From the NCBI GenBank assembly GCA_964649825.1, contig CAZYQW010000010.1, positions 1 through 26,701 of the forward strand: a DNA stretch of 26,701 bases, read 5' to 3'. Each line of letters opens with the position of its first letter. Within the stretch, counting starts at the first letter, position 1. The notes under the pieces are model-generated. The model was not told the DNA's origin. It did no database searches and saw only the letters and a program-made list of their open reading frames with translations. The stretch is from CAZYQW01 sp964649825. Its GTDB lineage: Bacteria; Planctomycetota; B15-G4; JADJEK01. This document shows, one piece after another, positions 7,711 through 16,504 of the stretch. The translations under genes and the position numbers were made by a program.

Positions 7711-7727
7711 CGGCGGCGGGGCCGCCG
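7711..7727 (+). other. GC-rich hairpin before the caspase promoter
   Basis: cggcggc and gccgccg form a perfect 7-bp stem around a 3-nt ggg loop. There is no T run after it on either strand. It could limit read-through from the upstream operon into the caspase gene, or be chance in GC-rich DNA. Confidence 0.2.
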
Positions 7728-7763
7728 CGGCTCCGAGGATGCCCGGCGCGACGCCCGGTCTTC

Positions 7764-7794
7764 TTGGCCGCGACGCCGGCTCGATCGATAGAAT
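7764..7794 (+). promoter_or_regulatory. Probable promoter of the caspase gene
   Basis: TAGAAT at 7789-7794 matches TATAAT at 5 of 6 positions and lies only 7 nt before the chosen ATG at 7802. This predicts a leaderless mRNA, as at the sigma-factor gene. TTGGCC at 7764-7769 is the best -35, at a longer than usual 19-nt spacing. There is no Shine-Dalgarno sequence before the ATG. Confidence 0.42.
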
Positions 7795-7801
7795 CGTCGC
7801 G

Positions 7802-10800
7802 ATGAGCCCGCCCGCACGTAGCCACGCTGCAGCGACGTTCCTCGCGACGGCGGCGCTGCTCCTCGGCGCCGTCGCGCCGAACCCCGCGTCCGCGCGCCAG
7901 ACCGCGCCCGCGGACTCGCCCGCGCCAGCGTGGTCGACGCTCTACGGCCGCGTCCGCGTGGTGGCGATCGGGATCGAGGAGTACGCGTCGCCGGCGATCC
8001 GGCCGTTGCGCTACTCCGAGGACGACGCGCGCGCGTTCGGGGCGCTCCTGCGCGACGTCTACGGCTACGACGTGCGCGAGCTCCTCGGGGAGTCCGCCAC
8101 GCGCGACGCGATCCTCGCCGAGCTCGACTTGCTCGAGGAGCTCGGGCCGCGCGACGTCGCGATCGTCTATTTCGCCGGTCACGGCACGTCGGCTCGGTCC
8201 GGCCCGTTCGAGCAGACCGGGTTCATCGTGCCGTACGACGCACGGGTCAGCCTCGAGGGCGAATCTCCGCTCGCCGAGCTCGAGTCCGACGCGATCAACA
8301 TGCGTTCGTTCGTCCGCCGCATCGAAGAGCTCCGCGCGATGCACGTGGTTTGCTTCCTCGACTGCTGCGTCAGCGGGTACGCGGGCTCGCGCGGCCCCGA
8401 GCCGCCGCTGTCCGCGACGACGCGGCTCACGACTCCCACGCGGCAGATCCTCTCCGCTGGAACGCTCGACCAGCAGGCGTATGAGTCGAGCGACCTGGGT
8501 CACGGCTTCTACTCGCACGTCCTCCTCGAGCTCCTCGGGCGCGCCCGGATCGTCACGGTCCAGGAGCTCGGCGCGTCGCTCTACCGGCAGGTGCGCGCCC
8601 GGCTTGCCGAGGCACGCGAGAGCGATCCCGCCAAGAGCGCGTGGAGGATGGATCCGCAGCGGCGCGAGCTGCTCGGGGGGTCGGGCGACTTCGTGTTCGT
8701 CCCCTGGAACGCGGAGGACGCGGAGCGGCGGCTCGTCCAGACCGACGCACGCGTCGCCCGCGAGAGCGAGGACCGCACGACGCTCGAGGAGTTCTTCGAG
8801 GCGGCCTCGGCGCTTCCCTACGGAGCGGCGCGCTCGGCGCCGGAGCTGCGGTTCCTCTGGGAGGAGCGCCTGCGAACGTACCGCAACCGCGCCGCGATCG
8901 GCGACGAGCTCGCGCTGGCCTGCCTCTACTACTGCTACTCGAAGGGCCTCGGCACCGAACGCGACCCGATCACGGCCTACCGCTGGGCGCGGGAGGCGCA
9001 CGACACTGGAACGCCGAGCGGCACGGCCGCGCTGGCGAGCAGCTATCGCAACGGCGAGGGCGTCGACGCGAACCTGGTGGCGGCCACCGAGCTGGATCGC
9101 CGGGCCGCCGCGGCCGGGTTCGCGGTCAGCCAGTGGCGGCTCGCCGTCGATCGGCTGGAGCGCGGCGTACCCGAAGCTCGGGACGTCGAGGACGCGCTCG
9201 GTTGGCTGGAGCCGGCGCACGCGAGCGGGTTTCGTCCCGCCACGTCGCGGCTCGGCCGGCTGCTGATCGACGTGGGAGCAAACGGAGAGGAGAAGGCCCG
9301 CGGCCGGGCCCTCGTGCTCGAGGCCGCGGCGAATGGCGATGCCGAGGCGATGCGCGCCGCGTTCGAACGGTTCGCGGCCGGTCACTGGGACGGCGGACCG
9401 AACGGCCGCGTCGCGCGCGATTGGCTCGTTGCCGCGGCCGAGGCCGGTCTCGCCGAGGCGCAGGTCGCGCTCGCCGGGTGTCTCTATCAAACGAACGGCT
9501 TCCTGGCCCGCGGCTTCGAGGCGGACGTCACTCGCGCGCGCACCTGGGCGGAGCTGGCCGCCGCGCAGGACTCCGCGAGCGCACGGTACCTCCTCCATCT
9601 CATGCATCGCGATGGACACGGCGTGGTGAAGGACCCCGATCGAGCCCGCTCGTTCCTCGAGGAGGCCGTGGCGGCGAACGACCTCGATGCGGTGTTCTGC
9701 TACGGCCGATACCGCTGGATCGGCACGCTCTATCCGAAGGACGAGGCGCTCGCGTTCCGGTTCATGCTGCGCGCGGCCGAACGCGACCACGTCGGCGCCT
9801 GCGACAATACCGCCCGCGCGTACATGCTGGAGTGGAACCTCTCCGAAAGCGAGCGCGGCCGCGCCGACTTCCCCGACCAACTCGAGAAGGCGCTGCCCTG
9901 GTACCGGCGCGCGGCCGAGCTTGGGAGCATCTGGAGCTTCCCGTCCTTGTGGGACCATCGGTCGGTACTCATCATGGACTTCGGCGGTCCGCGCGCCGCC
10001 GAGCTCGGACCTCGGTTGGAAGCGACGTTCCGAGCGGGCTTGCGCAGCGGGGCCGCGACGAGCTTGGACCGGAACGGCCGCACCCGGCTCGCGTGGTCGA
10101 TCGTACGCCGCGACGTCGAAGCGTTCGGCGATCTCGTGAAGGACGATGCGGCGCTCGAACTCGCCGACCAGAACGGCCTGCGGCCAGCGCATCTCGCCGG
10201 GGATGCGCCGGCGCTCCTCGCGGTCTTGGTCGAGAGAGGAGTCGATCTGCACGCACGCGACGGCCGCGGTCGAACCCCGCTGCATTTCGCGGCGCGCTCC
10301 GACGCCACGGCGTGCATTCGGATGCTGCTCGAGGCCGGAGCCGATCCCGACTCGGCGGATGCTTCCGGTGACACGGCCCTCCATCACGCCTGCGCCCGCG
10401 GCGACGTCGACGGCTGTCGCTTGCTCCTGTCCGCGGGAGCGGCGCTCGACGTACGGAACAAGGCCGGATCGACGCCTCTCGGCGTCGCGTTCGGTCCGAG
10501 TGATCGCGCCGTGCTCCGCACTCTCCTCGATCTCCCTCCGTCCCCCGGCAACGACGCTGCGGACCGCGGTCGCCTGCTCCACCGAGCTCTCGCCGCGAGG
10601 AAGGAGGACGACCGGTACGCCCTGGTCATGAACTCGTCCGCGGTCGACCTCGAGGCGCTGAACGAGCACGGCGACACGGTCCTGCTGGCCGCGATGCGTA
10701 ACCGTCGCACGGCGGAAACACGAGATCTGGTGGCGCGCGGGGCCCGCGTCGACGCCCGCGGCGCGAACGGCCAGACCGCCGTGATGCTCGCGACGCGCGC

Positions 10801-12004
10801 GAACGACGTTTCGCTCGCGGTCGAGCTGCTCGACCGCGGCGCCGATCCCCGGGGCGAGGACGAGCTCGGCCACACTACGCTCCACTTCGCGTGCGATCAG
10901 CCGGCGCCGGACGCCGAGTTCGTCGAGCGGCTGCTCGCAGCGGGGCTCGACCCCGGAGCGACCTGCCGTCACGGCAAGACGCCGCTCCTCTACGCCGTCG
11001 CGCGAAGTGCTCGCGTGGCCGAGCGCCTGGCCGAGGCCCTGCCCGACGAACGGCGCGACGACGAAGCTTCGTCGCGTGCGTTCTTCGAGTCGGTCTCCCG
11101 GGGGCTCGCGCCGGTCGCTCGGGTTCTCGGCGCGCGCGGAGTGCGTCCCGAGGGCGAGGGTCATGGCGGCCAGTCCGCGTTCCACTTCGCCGTCCACGCC
11201 GCGTGGCTCGACGTCGTCAGGACGATGCACGCAAACGGAGCCGACGCATCCCGGCCCGACCAGCGCGGCGTCACGCCGCTCCACTTGGCCCTGCGGAGCG
11301 GGAACGTCGAGATCGCGCGGTTCCTCATCGGAATCGTCGCCGGCATCCAGGCGAGCGACCAGTCCGGACGCACTCCCCTGCACGACGCGATGAAGAATCC
11401 CCAGCAGTGGAAGCTCGCTCCGGATCTCCTCGATCGCGGTGCCGATCCGAACGCTCGGGACAAGGACGGGCTCACGCCGTTCTCGGTCCTGCTCGAATAC
11501 GAACGCTACGCCGGGATCGCGAAGGATCTGAGCACGACGCTACGGCTCCTCCTCGATCGCGGCGCGGACACGACCGTCCGAAACCGGCGCGGCGAGACCG
11601 CGCTCCTCGCCGCGGCCCGCCGGGACGATGAGGCGACGTTCGACCTGTTCCTCGACCACCCGACCGACTGGCACGGACAGGACTCGAAGGGGCGTCGTAC
11701 GCTCGAGGTGCTCATCGTGGACCAGACCATCCGCATGACACCCGACCGTGTCCGGCGCTGCGCCGCGGGCGGAGCGGACGTGAACCTCCGCTTCTCCGAC
11801 GGCTCGACCGCGCTGCATCACGCGGTGCGGCAACTCGACGAAGCGCTCGTCCGGACCCTCATCGAAGCCGGCGCGGACGTCCTGGCGCGGGACGCCGAGG
11901 GGCGCGCGCCCGTGGAGCTGCTTCCGGCCGCTCCGCCGTCCTCGCAAAGCGAGCAGACCGCGGTCATCCGCGCCACCCTGACTCGAACCCGATCCGGGCC
12001 TTGA
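7802..12004 (+). CDS. Secreted caspase-fold (C14) protease with Sel1 and ankyrin repeats
   Basis: The product has 1400 residues. The N-terminal stretch ATFLATAALLLGAV followed by ASA is a signal peptide, which fixes the start at 7802 although the frame is open far upstream. Residues ~50-300 are a metacaspase-like domain: VAIGIEEY, the catalytic His in YFAGHG (His127), and CFLDCCVSG with the D-x-C-x-S-G catalytic Cys (Cys189), both present. Residues ~365-780 carry Sel1-like repeats (for example LACLYYCYSKGLG, ASSYRNGEG and LHLMHRDGHG). From ~791 to the end run about 17 ankyrin repeats, with several canonical TPLH starts (RTPLHFAARS, VTPLHLALRS, RTPLHDAMKN). Export implies periplasmic action, where long repeat arrays would bind a partner or substrate. 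The last codons overlap the start of the next gene (TTGA), so the two are co-translated. Confidence 0.85.
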   Translation: MSPPARSHAAATFLATAALLLGAVAPNPASARQTAPADSPAPAWSTLYGRVRVVAIGIEEYASPAIRPLRYSEDDARAFGALLRDVYGYDVRELLGESATRDAILAELDLLEELGPRDVAIVYFAGHGTSARSGPFEQTGFIVPYDARVSLEGESPLAELESDAINMRSFVRRIEELRAMHVVCFLDCCVSGYAGSRGPEPPLSATTRLTTPTRQILSAGTLDQQAYESSDLGHGFYSHVLLELLGRARIVTVQELGASLYRQVRARLAEARESDPAKSAWRMDPQRRELLGGSGDFVFVPWNAEDAERRLVQTDARVARESEDRTTLEEFFEAASALPYGAARSAPELRFLWEERLRTYRNRAAIGDELALACLYYCYSKGLGTERDPITAYRWAREAHDTGTPSGTAALASSYRNGEGVDANLVAATELDRRAAAAGFAVSQWRLAVDRLERGVPEARDVEDALGWLEPAHASGFRPATSRLGRLLIDVGANGEEKARGRALVLEAAANGDAEAMRAAFERFAAGHWDGGPNGRVARDWLVAAAEAGLAEAQVALAGCLYQTNGFLARGFEADVTRARTWAELAAAQDSASARYLLHLMHRDGHGVVKDPDRARSFLEEAVAANDLDAVFCYGRYRWIGTLYPKDEALAFRFMLRAAERDHVGACDNTARAYMLEWNLSESERGRADFPDQLEKALPWYRRAAELGSIWSFPSLWDHRSVLIMDFGGPRAAELGPRLEATFRAGLRSGAATSLDRNGRTRLAWSIVRRDVEAFGDLVKDDAALELADQNGLRPAHLAGDAPALLAVLVERGVDLHARDGRGRTPLHFAARSDATACIRMLLEAGADPDSADASGDTALHHACARGDVDGCRLLLSAGAALDVRNKAGSTPLGVAFGPSDRAVLRTLLDLPPSPGNDAADRGRLLHRALAARKEDDRYALVMNSSAVDLEALNEHGDTVLLAAMRNRRTAETRDLVARGARVDARGANGQTAVMLATRANDVSLAVELLDRGADPRGEDELGHTTLHFACDQPAPDAEFVERLLAAGLDPGATCRHGKTPLLYAVARSARVAERLAEALPDERRDDEASSRAFFESVSRGLAPVARVLGARGVRPEGEGHGGQSAFHFAVHAAWLDVVRTMHANGADASRPDQRGVTPLHLALRSGNVEIARFLIGIVAGIQASDQSGRTPLHDAMKNPQQWKLAPDLLDRGADPNARDKDGLTPFSVLLEYERYAGIAKDLSTTLRLLLDRGADTTVRNRRGETALLAAARRDDEATFDLFLDHPTDWHGQDSKGRRTLEVLIVDQTIRMTPDRVRRCAAGGADVNLRFSDGSTALHHAVRQLDEALVRTLIEAGADVLARDAEGRAPVELLPAAPPSSQSEQTAVIRATLTRTRSGP

Positions 12005-13629
12005 GCGACGCGCCGCCGATGCTCGAGCCTTCTCCGCACGATCGATTCCGACACTACCCGCCGCGGCTCTTCCGGCACTACGCCGACCTCTTGAACGCGG
12101 AGCCGGGCGAGGCAGAGAGCGCGGCTCTCCTCAAGCTCGGCGGGTCGATCCTCGTCTACCTCGACGAGCTGGCGCACGCCGACGCGGAAGAGGCGCTGGC
12201 GTCGAAGCCGGACGACGAGGAGCTGCGGGCGATCCTGTCGGAGACGGCCCTCGGGCCGAACCCCTCGCTCGGCGGCCGCCTCGAGCGGCTGGTGAAGCTG
12301 CGGCGCGCGCTTCGCTCGCGCGGGCTCGACCCGATCGTGCGCCTCGACCTCGACCAGAAGCTCGCGCGAACCCAGGCCGCCGCGTTCGTCGCGTTCTGGA
12401 AGGCACTGATCGAGCGTTTGACCCTCCATCCGGCGGCGATGCGCCACCTCGTGTTCGCCGACCTGACCCATGCGCCGAAGGTACGCCGAGTCGCGCGGCG
12501 CGAGCTCCTCGACGCCTTCGTCCACATGAGGAACCTCCACGCGCACGCGGTCGACGTGAGGATCGGGGGGCGCCCGATCGACTTCGCTCCGACCGCGTCG
12601 TACCACTCGACCGTGCATCCGATGCTGCGGCGCGCGCTGGAGGAGCTTCTCGAGGACCTGCGGGAGACCGTCGATGGCGCGACGGCGGTGCGGACGACGG
12701 CGGTCGTCGAACGGGACGGGCGCCGCGTCGTCCGCGGAGCGTTGCTGGCCGGCCCGACCGAGACGCCGATCGATGTCCCGGACCCGGATCGGCGTCTGGC
12801 GGAGAACCAGCACTGGCTCCTCGACGCAAAGACGCGGTCGCCGCGGATCCGCGTACGGCCCGAGGCGGTGGTGACCGCGTTCTCCGTCGGCGGGGACGCC
12901 GAGGATCCGCCGCGCGACGGCCGCGGCATTCGCCGGCGCTCGGCGCACCCGCGCGGAGCGATCTTGACGGCCGGGGCGATCGCGCTCTTCGCTCTCGCCG
13001 CAGCGTGGCTGAGTCACGGGCTCGATCAGAGCCAGGGACGCGACGACGATCGAGTCGATCTCGCCACGCCGGCTCCATCGCTCACGATCGATCTCTACCC
13101 GAACGAGCTGGCGACCGAGCCGATCCGCGCCGCCGCTCCGCCGTTGGTCGAGGGCCAACGGTACACCCTTCGCATCGAGGGCCTCGCACGCTGCTCGTTC
13201 CTCGTCGCGTTCCGGGATACCGGCGGCGCCGCGGCGGTCGATGCGTGGCCCCGCGCCACCCTCGAGACATCGTTCGGCTGGCGATCGACGACCGACCGCG
13301 AAGGGACCGAGACGCTCGCGGGCACGTGGCGAGCGGCCGGCGCCTCGAGCGAGACATTGCTCGTGATCGCGGGTACCTCGGGCCTGGACGTCGAAACGCT
13401 CCGCCGATCGATCGAGAGCGCGGTGTCGATCGGATGCTCGATCCAGCGCGGCGGCCAGCTCGCGTGGAGCCGCCGAGACGTGACGCTGGAGATCGATCCG
13501 AGCGCGGAATCGGTCGTGGACGCGTCGCCGCCCGCGTGGGCTCGAGCCGTCGCACGCGCGATCGAGATCGCGCTGGCGGCGGACGCCGGCGCGGCCGTCA
13601 GCGGTCGCACCTACCACGTGGGCCGGTGA
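12001..13629 (+). CDS. Single-pass membrane protein: HEPN-like cytoplasmic domain and DUF4384-like outer domain
   Basis: The product has 542 residues. The start TTG overlaps the caspase stop (TTGA); an ATG seven codons in is the alternative. Residues ~14-220 have the helical pattern seen in HEPN-like domains of bacterial conflict and NTPase proteins: FRHYADLLNAE, LLKLGGSILVYLDEL, PSLGGRLERLVKL, and then LLDAFVHMRNLHAHAVDV containing Arg177-Asn178 and His182. RNxxxH is the usual HEPN RNase signature. RRRSAHPR precedes one membrane helix (about 319-338, AILTAGAIALFALAAAW), so the N-terminus is cytoplasmic. The outer part (350-542) resembles DUF4384-type domains: EGQRYTLRIEG, then SETLLVIAGTSGLDVETL. 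Being coupled to a secreted caspase, it probably links periplasmic events to a cytoplasmic effector; that link is inference. Confidence 0.6.
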   Translation: MSDAPPMLEPSPHDRFRHYPPRLFRHYADLLNAEPGEAESAALLKLGGSILVYLDELAHADAEEALASKPDDEELRAILSETALGPNPSLGGRLERLVKLRRALRSRGLDPIVRLDLDQKLARTQAAAFVAFWKALIERLTLHPAAMRHLVFADLTHAPKVRRVARRELLDAFVHMRNLHAHAVDVRIGGRPIDFAPTASYHSTVHPMLRRALEELLEDLRETVDGATAVRTTAVVERDGRRVVRGALLAGPTETPIDVPDPDRRLAENQHWLLDAKTRSPRIRVRPEAVVTAFSVGGDAEDPPRDGRGIRRRSAHPRGAILTAGAIALFALAAAWLSHGLDQSQGRDDDRVDLATPAPSLTIDLYPNELATEPIRAAAPPLVEGQRYTLRIEGLARCSFLVAFRDTGGAAAVDAWPRATLETSFGWRSTTDREGTETLAGTWRAAGASSETLLVIAGTSGLDVETLRRSIESAVSIGCSIQRGGQLAWSRRDVTLEIDPSAESVVDASPPAWARAVARAIEIALAADAGAAVSGRTYHVGR

Positions 13630-13718
13630 GGGCCTCCTTGCCGGGCCGCGGGTCGAATGTGGAGGACGGGCTCGACACCGGGCGCCCGCGCCGGCATTGC
13701 CCCTCTCTCCGTCCGCCC

Positions 13719-13747
13719 TTGTTCCCCCGTGGCCCGGCGGCTAGCTT
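13719..13747 (+). promoter_or_regulatory. Promoter of the dynamin-like gene
   Basis: TTGTTC at 13719-13724 and TAGCTT at 13742-13747 are separated by 17 nt, with 10 nt from the -10 to the ATG. The -35 hexamer and spacing are identical to those upstream of the sigma-factor gene at 1408. The predicted 5' leader is only a few nucleotides, and no Shine-Dalgarno is seen. Confidence 0.48.
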
Positions 13748-13757
13748 GGCCGGTTCC

Positions 13758-15533
13758 ATGACGGACGACGCGATCAAACAGGCGATCGGCGACGAGGCGG
13801 CGGCGCTCCTCGACGGGGCGCGGAGCGCGCTGACCCACCTTTGCGAGCTCACCGAGCAAGTCGCGCCGGGTTCGGACACCGCGAAGAACGCGCGACTCGT
13901 GCGCGAGCACGTCGACGAGTTCTTCCTCCTCGTCGTCGTCGGCGAGGTGAAGTCGGGCAAGAGCTCGTTCATCAACGCGCTCCTGAAGGAAGCGATCCAG
14001 GCCGAGGGGCCCCTGCCGCTGACCGACCGGATCTGGGTGCTGCGTCACGGCGAGAAGACGATGGAGCGGGTGCTGGACGAGTTCGTCCACGAGAAGGAGC
14101 ACCCGAACGAGCTGCTGAAGCTCTTCAACATGGTCGACACGCCGGGCACCAACTCGATCGTCTACAGGCACCAAGAGGTGACGGAGTCGTTCATCCCGAA
14201 GGCCGACCTGATCCTCTTCGTCACGTCGATCGACCGCCCGTTCTCGGAGTCGGAACACCAGTTCCTCAACTTCATCAATGAGAAGTGGCGCAAGAAGGTG
14301 ATCTTCGTGCTGACGAAGGTCGACGCACGTGAGCCGGGCGACGTTCCGCCGGTCATGGACTACATCCGTGACAACTGCCGCAAGTTCTACGACTTCGAGC
14401 CGCGCGTCTTCCCCCTCTCGGCAAAGCGCGCGATCGCAGCGCGCGCGAAGGGCGACGACGCGGCGCTCGAGCAGAGCGGCCTGCCCGAGTTGGAACGATT
14501 CCTCGCGTCGAAGCTCGCCGAGGAAGAACGGGTGCGCCTCAAGTTGACGAGCCCCATCGAGTCGGGTCTCTCCGTCCTGGATGATCTGAAGGCGGTGACC
14601 GAGGACCGCGCGAGGTTGCTCGAAGGCGACTTCCGCTCGCTCTCCAGCCTGGATGCGCAGGTCGTGCAGACCGCCGAGGAGCTAAAGGAGCGCTACAACG
14701 TCTTCGTCGTGAAGCTGTACGACTTGCTGCGCGAGTTCGAGCGGCGGGGTCGGAACTTCTTCGAGACGACGATCCGCGTGAAGAACTTCGGGCTCCTGCG
14801 CGACGCCGAGACGTTCCAGCGGAGGTTCGAGAAGGAGGTCGTGCTCGACCTGAAGGACAAGATCCAGGAGAACATGCACGCCGCGACCGACTGGCTGATG
14901 AAGGAGCAGATCTCCCTCTTCGAGCGATCGCTGCGGTACCTCTCGGAGAACCTCACCGTCGAGAAGTACAAGGACCGCGTCGCCGCGCCGGCTCCGCAGG
15001 ATCAGGGCTTCGAGTACAACCGCGACCGGCTCGTCGCATCGATCCAGGCGTCGTTCAAGACGGAGATCGAGCGGTTCGACGTCGAGGGCGAATGCAACCG
15101 GATCATGGAGACGGCCTACCGCGGCATCCTGCAGCAGATCGGCGTGCAGGCGGGAGCGGTCGGGCTCGGCACGCTCCTCGTCACGATCCTGACCGGCGTC
15201 ACTCTCGACCTGACCGGCATCCTGGCGGCGGGCGTCGTGTTCGCGACCGGCTTCGTCATCCTGCCGCGCAAGAAGCGCCGCGCGATCCAGGAGTTCTCGC
15301 TGAAGATCGACGCGCTGATCCGCGAGTTCCGCCAGGCGATCGCGTGCGCCTTCGATGCGGAGATCGAGCAGGCGACGCGCCGGCTGAAGGACGCGTACGA
15401 GCCCTACCTGACCTTCTACCGCGCCGAGACCAAAGCCCTCGGCGCAGGGGCGGAGCGGCAGAAGGCGATCCGCCTCGAGCTTCTCGAGATCCTCGAGGCG
15501 GCGAAGCAGTTGAAGCCGGGCGCGTCGTCGTAA
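13758..15533 (+). CDS. Bacterial dynamin-like GTPase
   Basis: The product has 591 residues. GTPase motifs are intact: G1 GEVKSGKS (62-69), G3 DTPG (127-130) and G4 TKVD (186-189). A stalk of helices follows. A hydrophobic hairpin at about 464-502 (VGLGTLLVTILTGV, then GILAAGVVFATGFVIL, then PRKKRR) fits the paddle or membrane-inserting region of bacterial dynamin-like proteins. The final helices are charged and would fold back on the stalk. Dynamin-like proteins polymerise on and remodel membranes; some bacterial ones limit membrane damage during phage lysis or antibiotic stress. The upstream frame is open without a start, and I chose the ATG at 13758 because the homology begins there and a promoter sits just before it. 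It is a separate transcription unit 128 nt after the HEPN/membrane protein gene. Its substrate membrane and any link to the upstream genes are unknown. Confidence 0.85.
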   Translation: MTDDAIKQAIGDEAAALLDGARSALTHLCELTEQVAPGSDTAKNARLVREHVDEFFLLVVVGEVKSGKSSFINALLKEAIQAEGPLPLTDRIWVLRHGEKTMERVLDEFVHEKEHPNELLKLFNMVDTPGTNSIVYRHQEVTESFIPKADLILFVTSIDRPFSESEHQFLNFINEKWRKKVIFVLTKVDAREPGDVPPVMDYIRDNCRKFYDFEPRVFPLSAKRAIAARAKGDDAALEQSGLPELERFLASKLAEEERVRLKLTSPIESGLSVLDDLKAVTEDRARLLEGDFRSLSSLDAQVVQTAEELKERYNVFVVKLYDLLREFERRGRNFFETTIRVKNFGLLRDAETFQRRFEKEVVLDLKDKIQENMHAATDWLMKEQISLFERSLRYLSENLTVEKYKDRVAAPAPQDQGFEYNRDRLVASIQASFKTEIERFDVEGECNRIMETAYRGILQQIGVQAGAVGLGTLLVTILTGVTLDLTGILAAGVVFATGFVILPRKKRRAIQEFSLKIDALIREFRQAIACAFDAEIEQATRRLKDAYEPYLTFYRAETKALGAGAERQKAIRLELLEILEAAKQLKPGASS

Positions 15534-15603
15534 GGAGATTCGGGTTCACCCGAGCGCCGAACCTGGTCGATGCGACAAGGCGTCAAACCCGGAGAGAGAT
15601 CGG

Positions 15604-16401
15604 ATGTCCTCCACGCGATGCGATCGATCGGGCGCGAGCACGGCCGGCGCGGCAACGCCCCGGCGTTTGGCCTCCCTCCTTTGTCTCGCTCTCCTCGCGA
15701 CGGGATGCGCCGGCGTCGGCCGCTACGTCAAGGCACGCGCGCTCGATCTCGCGGACATGGCGCCGATCAGCGTCGGGGCGGGGTACGGCCTGGCCGCGAA
15801 CGTGCGCGTGACGCCGTTCGCCGGCCTGGGCGTCGGCTGGGCCGAGTCGTGGCGCGCCGGCATGGGAGACCATCGGTTCGGACCGATCTGGTGGGAGAAG
15901 GAGCGCGGGGTCCCGGTCTGGTTCTACTTCCGGTACGAGGACTACCTCGGCGAGGAGCGCCGCGTCCCGGGTGGCCATCCCTATTGGTGGCCGGAGACGC
16001 GGCGCACCCGCGCCTCGTCGTGGATCATCTTCCCGGGCAGCCAGCACGAAGGCGAGCTTTGGCTCCCGTGTCTTCCTCCCTATTTCCTCCCAGTCGACTG
16101 GGAATGGTCGTCCTACCTGAAGTGGGGCATCAGCGAGCAGGACTGGCAGTGGCTCTTCGACATCCTGAATTGCGAGGCCAGCCTTTTCGTCGGGGGAGTC
16201 GGACTCCGCGTCGGGCTCGGACCGGTCCACGCGGTCGATTTCCTGCTCGGCTGGCTCACGATCGACTGGGCCTGCGACGATCCTCCTGAGCCGACGGATC
16301 CGGCCTGGCCCGACCCGGCCGCGGAGCCGTCGTTCCCCGACGCGAGCCCTTCGTCTGAAACAAAGACCTTGACGAACCGGCGGCCGATCGCCAAAGAGTG
16401 A
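15604..16401 (+). CDS. Lipoprotein of unknown function
   Basis: The product has 265 residues. A basic N-region and hydrophobic LASLLCLALLATGC give a lipobox with the lipidated Cys at residue 35, so the mature protein is membrane-anchored outside the cytoplasm. The mature part begins with a Gly-rich segment ISVGAGYGLAANVRVTPFAG, a type of glycine-zipper-like stretch I associate with outer-envelope lipoproteins of planctomycetes and relatives. An aromatic-rich middle follows, with many Trp and Tyr residues (WFYFRYEDY, WEWSSYLKW), and then a Pro/Asp-rich tail. GGAGAGAG sits 6 nt before the ATG as a good ribosome-binding site. I do not recognise the family. It precedes topA by 103 nt on the same strand, without evidence that the two are functionally linked. 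Confidence 0.7.
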   Translation: MSSTRCDRSGASTAGAATPRRLASLLCLALLATGCAGVGRYVKARALDLADMAPISVGAGYGLAANVRVTPFAGLGVGWAESWRAGMGDHRFGPIWWEKERGVPVWFYFRYEDYLGEERRVPGGHPYWWPETRRTRASSWIIFPGSQHEGELWLPCLPPYFLPVDWEWSSYLKWGISEQDWQWLFDILNCEASLFVGGVGLRVGLGPVHAVDFLLGWLTIDWACDDPPEPTDPAWPDPAAEPSFPDASPSSETKTLTNRRPIAKE

Positions 16402-16504
16402 GGGCTGAAATTGTCTGGCGCGACGTTCGAGCGGCTGCCGCGTGGGCGACCCAACCGGACGTAAACACCGATCGATTCAAGGGATCAGAAGAGCAAGAAC
16501 AGCA

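Noticed and set aside
7406..11383. 1325-codon minus-strand open frame opposite the caspase gene
   Set aside because: It mirrors the caspase/Sel1/ankyrin frame; the plus strand has catalytic motifs and repeats, the minus strand none.
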